Of a stretch of DNA of 64,000 nt, positions 62,130 through 64,000 are shown in pieces. This stretch comes from Mesodorylaimus sp. YZB2_4. Lineage: Eukaryota; Nematoda; Enoplea; Dorylaimida; Dorylaimidae. Position numbers and translations under genes: made by a program. The stretch lies in contig JASANH010001360.1 in the NCBI GenBank assembly GCA_030248295.1, positions 248,001 through 312,000 on the forward strand. The letters are read 5' to 3'. Positions within the stretch are counted from its first letter, which is position 1. Every line of letters begins with the position of its first letter. The notes beneath the pieces were generated by a model. That model ran no database searches, had not been told where the DNA came from, and was given only the letters and a program-made list of their open reading frames with translations.

Positions 62130-62877
62130 TATCCCCCGTCAAAAGGCCCAATCTGTAACAAATTGCATAAATGAACTGTCCAGCAGCGAGATTAGATCAT
62201 GGCCTAGTCATAGACTGATCTCTTTTCGGATGGTAGACCGTCCGTCTTTCGCAGTTGAGCCAAATGTAACTCGAAAAGTTCCTAAAAGTCAGAAAATTTC
62301 AGTCATTGACGACAGGCACAGTGGCCCAATGGGGGTGGGTTCGTTTGACTTCCGCGCGGTACTCACTCTCGCCGTGTCCCTTCGCCCTCGAGTGCGCATG
62401 CCCCAGTTTGGTGATGGGGTAAAACATGAGCATGATAACTGGGCAGGGGTCACCTAGTTGGTTAGACTCGCAAAAGAGGAAACTATTTTGAGTGCCCATC
62501 CCTGCAATACATGCAGTAAACATGATCATGAGGGTCAAGTGAGGTCAGAGGTGAAACCTGGCTCCTCTACTACTCCGCAAAGGCAGACTGTGCCTGATGT
62601 TACAATCGGTTAGACCAGGTAGCACTGCTCTTCAAATTGTTACCCTAACCAGGTGCACAGTAGGAGTAGGCATGAGGCATGAGGCTGATGCATCCCTTTG
62701 AGGATCCCAGTACAGTGTGCTCCAATTTTCGACAAGACCCTTTTTTACGGCAGACACTACTTTGTCCACCATTACGCGCAGATGCGCTCTAGTTTTCTTC
62801 ACTTTCAAACAGGCTAATCTCTCAATCTTGGCAGTCCATTTTGTGGAACTGGTTCAGTGTCTCAATTTAGAACATAC
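62050..62877. other. 3' flank of receptor gene
   Basis: No complete gene recognised. Further exons of the minus-strand gene starting at 63048 may lie here, but no exon with matching phase and motif was found. Confidence 0.35.
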
Positions 62878-63048
62878 CTTGACTTTCTCTTCATCAACGC
62901 CATTTTCGATGGCCAAAATTTCCAATTCACTGCCGAGTGGGTTTCGCCCAAATTTCTTAAATTCTTGTCTTAAATTGACAATTTGTTGCGGTGTAAAACC
63001 AAGAACAGAAGCGAAATGATGATTGACTTGATCCTCCACTGTAGACAT
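62878..63048 (-). CDS. First exon of a homeodomain-like protein
   Basis: An ATG at 63048 opens 57 codons ending at a GTATGTT donor in phase 0. The segment FTPQQIVNLRQEFKKFG, then SELEILAIENGV and DEEKVK has the spacing of homeodomain helices 1, 2 and the start of helix 3. The WFxN recognition half would be in the next exon, which I cannot find in the window. Other three-helix folds are possible. Confidence 0.4.
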
Positions 63049-64000
63049 TCCCGTGGTGAAAATTTGAACTTTTTAAAGATTCCGAAAGCTCCAAGTGAAA
63101 TTTAAAAACCACTAATCTTCGTTTTCAAATTAGCCTAGAAATGTAGGCATTTGAGTGGACAATACCTGATTTCGTCAGCTGACAATACCCAAGAGCCAAG
63201 AGCTAGGAGTAACACGCGCGCCAGATGTTGGTTGACATGTCCCACAAGTTTCCGTCTACGGAGCCCGCTTTTGCTGTCGTCTGCTTCCGATGGCAGTAAC
63301 AGCTAAACTTTTAGTACACGGAGGTACAGGACACATGAGTATGAAATATGGAATAGAGGGGTGGCGGGCAGTCGAATCGAGTTGCCTGCTCGACGAGGGG
63401 ATGGGCGGGCATCGAACTTAATGATGAGTTATTTATGAAATGTTTTTTAAAGTGGTGATGAAATTCAGATCGATCTACTCAAAGAAAAGGCCCATTGAGC
63501 GAAACCAGGAGGCACTGGGGATGGGCGTAATGTAATAGTCGTGCCCGCCAGCATACTTACGACACGTTGAAGCCAGTATGTTAGCTAAGGTGGTGAAAAA
63601 CAGTCTGAAGCAAACCAATAGCACTGCTATAGATGGCATTAGTCAGGGCTGCTGTGCTCATATATTCGCACTAGCACACATGAGTCAACGCGCCTTCCAC
63701 AGCAAAGTCAACACGGACGTAGGCAGATTAGGCGAATAGGTGTCCTTGGTATGAGCCTGCCTACAGTATTGGCAGGTGTAAGCTCACACCTGAAACGAAG
63801 CAAACTCGACCCGACCAGCTTCCAAGCCTGTATGCATAATGGATAGGCAATCGGACATGTGATGCCGTCGACTGTTTTGTAAGTCGATTCGCATTCGCAA
63901 ATCAAGCAGCCACTTTTAAACCCGCATACAAACAACTCCGACGAAAATTAGACATTTTGACCAAAACACTGAAAAGAGAACAAAAAGTGGTCCTTTTAGA
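63049..64000. other. Right end, nothing firmly recognised
   Basis: A Cys-rich minus-strand ORF at 63,708-63,935 could be an exon fragment, but no splice sites or domain confirm it. Confidence 0.35.

Overview
This 64 kb window is animal nuclear DNA, most likely from a nematode. It encodes an intron-less major sperm protein with the canonical C-terminal region, introns are mostly about 50 nt, and genes are tightly packed. The conserved gene set includes an SFMBT-type polycomb protein with SLED and SAM domains and a HES repressor ending in WRPW. I understand Caenorhabditis lacks both, so an early-branching nematode is a reasonable inference but not proven.

Layout. An MSP gene with a TATA box lies at 2 kb. 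A cluster of four minus-strand genes at 3.3-8.2 kb shares one architecture: two transmembrane helices, phase-1 introns and, in three of them, a cytoplasmic tail with a PPxY motif followed by LPxY. A neutral sphingomyelinase and a small membrane gene lie at 9.1-11.7 kb, and the same block recurs inverted at 52.1-54.7 kb. Between the two copies are a METTL24/FkbM-like methyltransferase, PHF10 (PBAF chromatin remodelling), an unrecognised four-exon gene, an ML-like secreted lipid-binding protein, HES, MAPKAPK2, ACOX3, SFMBT, a single-pass membrane protein, transketolase, a small putative secreted protein and an HMG-box protein. Beyond the second copy are a secreted Thr-rich protein, a non-alpha nicotinic receptor subunit and one terminal exon of an unfinished gene.

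Conserved genes were rebuilt exon by exon. Splice sites, phases and homologous protein order agree and the summed exon lengths are divisible by three, but no transcript data were available. The main transcription-level suggestion is that SFMBT and ACOX3 sit head to tail with 69 bp between them, as in nematode operons.

Mobile and repeated DNA: a 1,500 bp cut-and-paste element with terminal inverted repeats and an 8 bp target duplication in an ACOX3 intron; a tRNA-derived SINE-like family (at least two copies, possibly three); an eight-unit 23 bp tandem array that generates seven evenly spaced CACGTG sites; and the roughly 3.1 kb inverted duplication. The least described parts of the window are the PPxY/LPxY two-helix family and the reciprocal decay of passenger genes in the two duplicated blocks. 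No CRISPR array, complete rRNA gene or convincing intact tRNA gene was seen.
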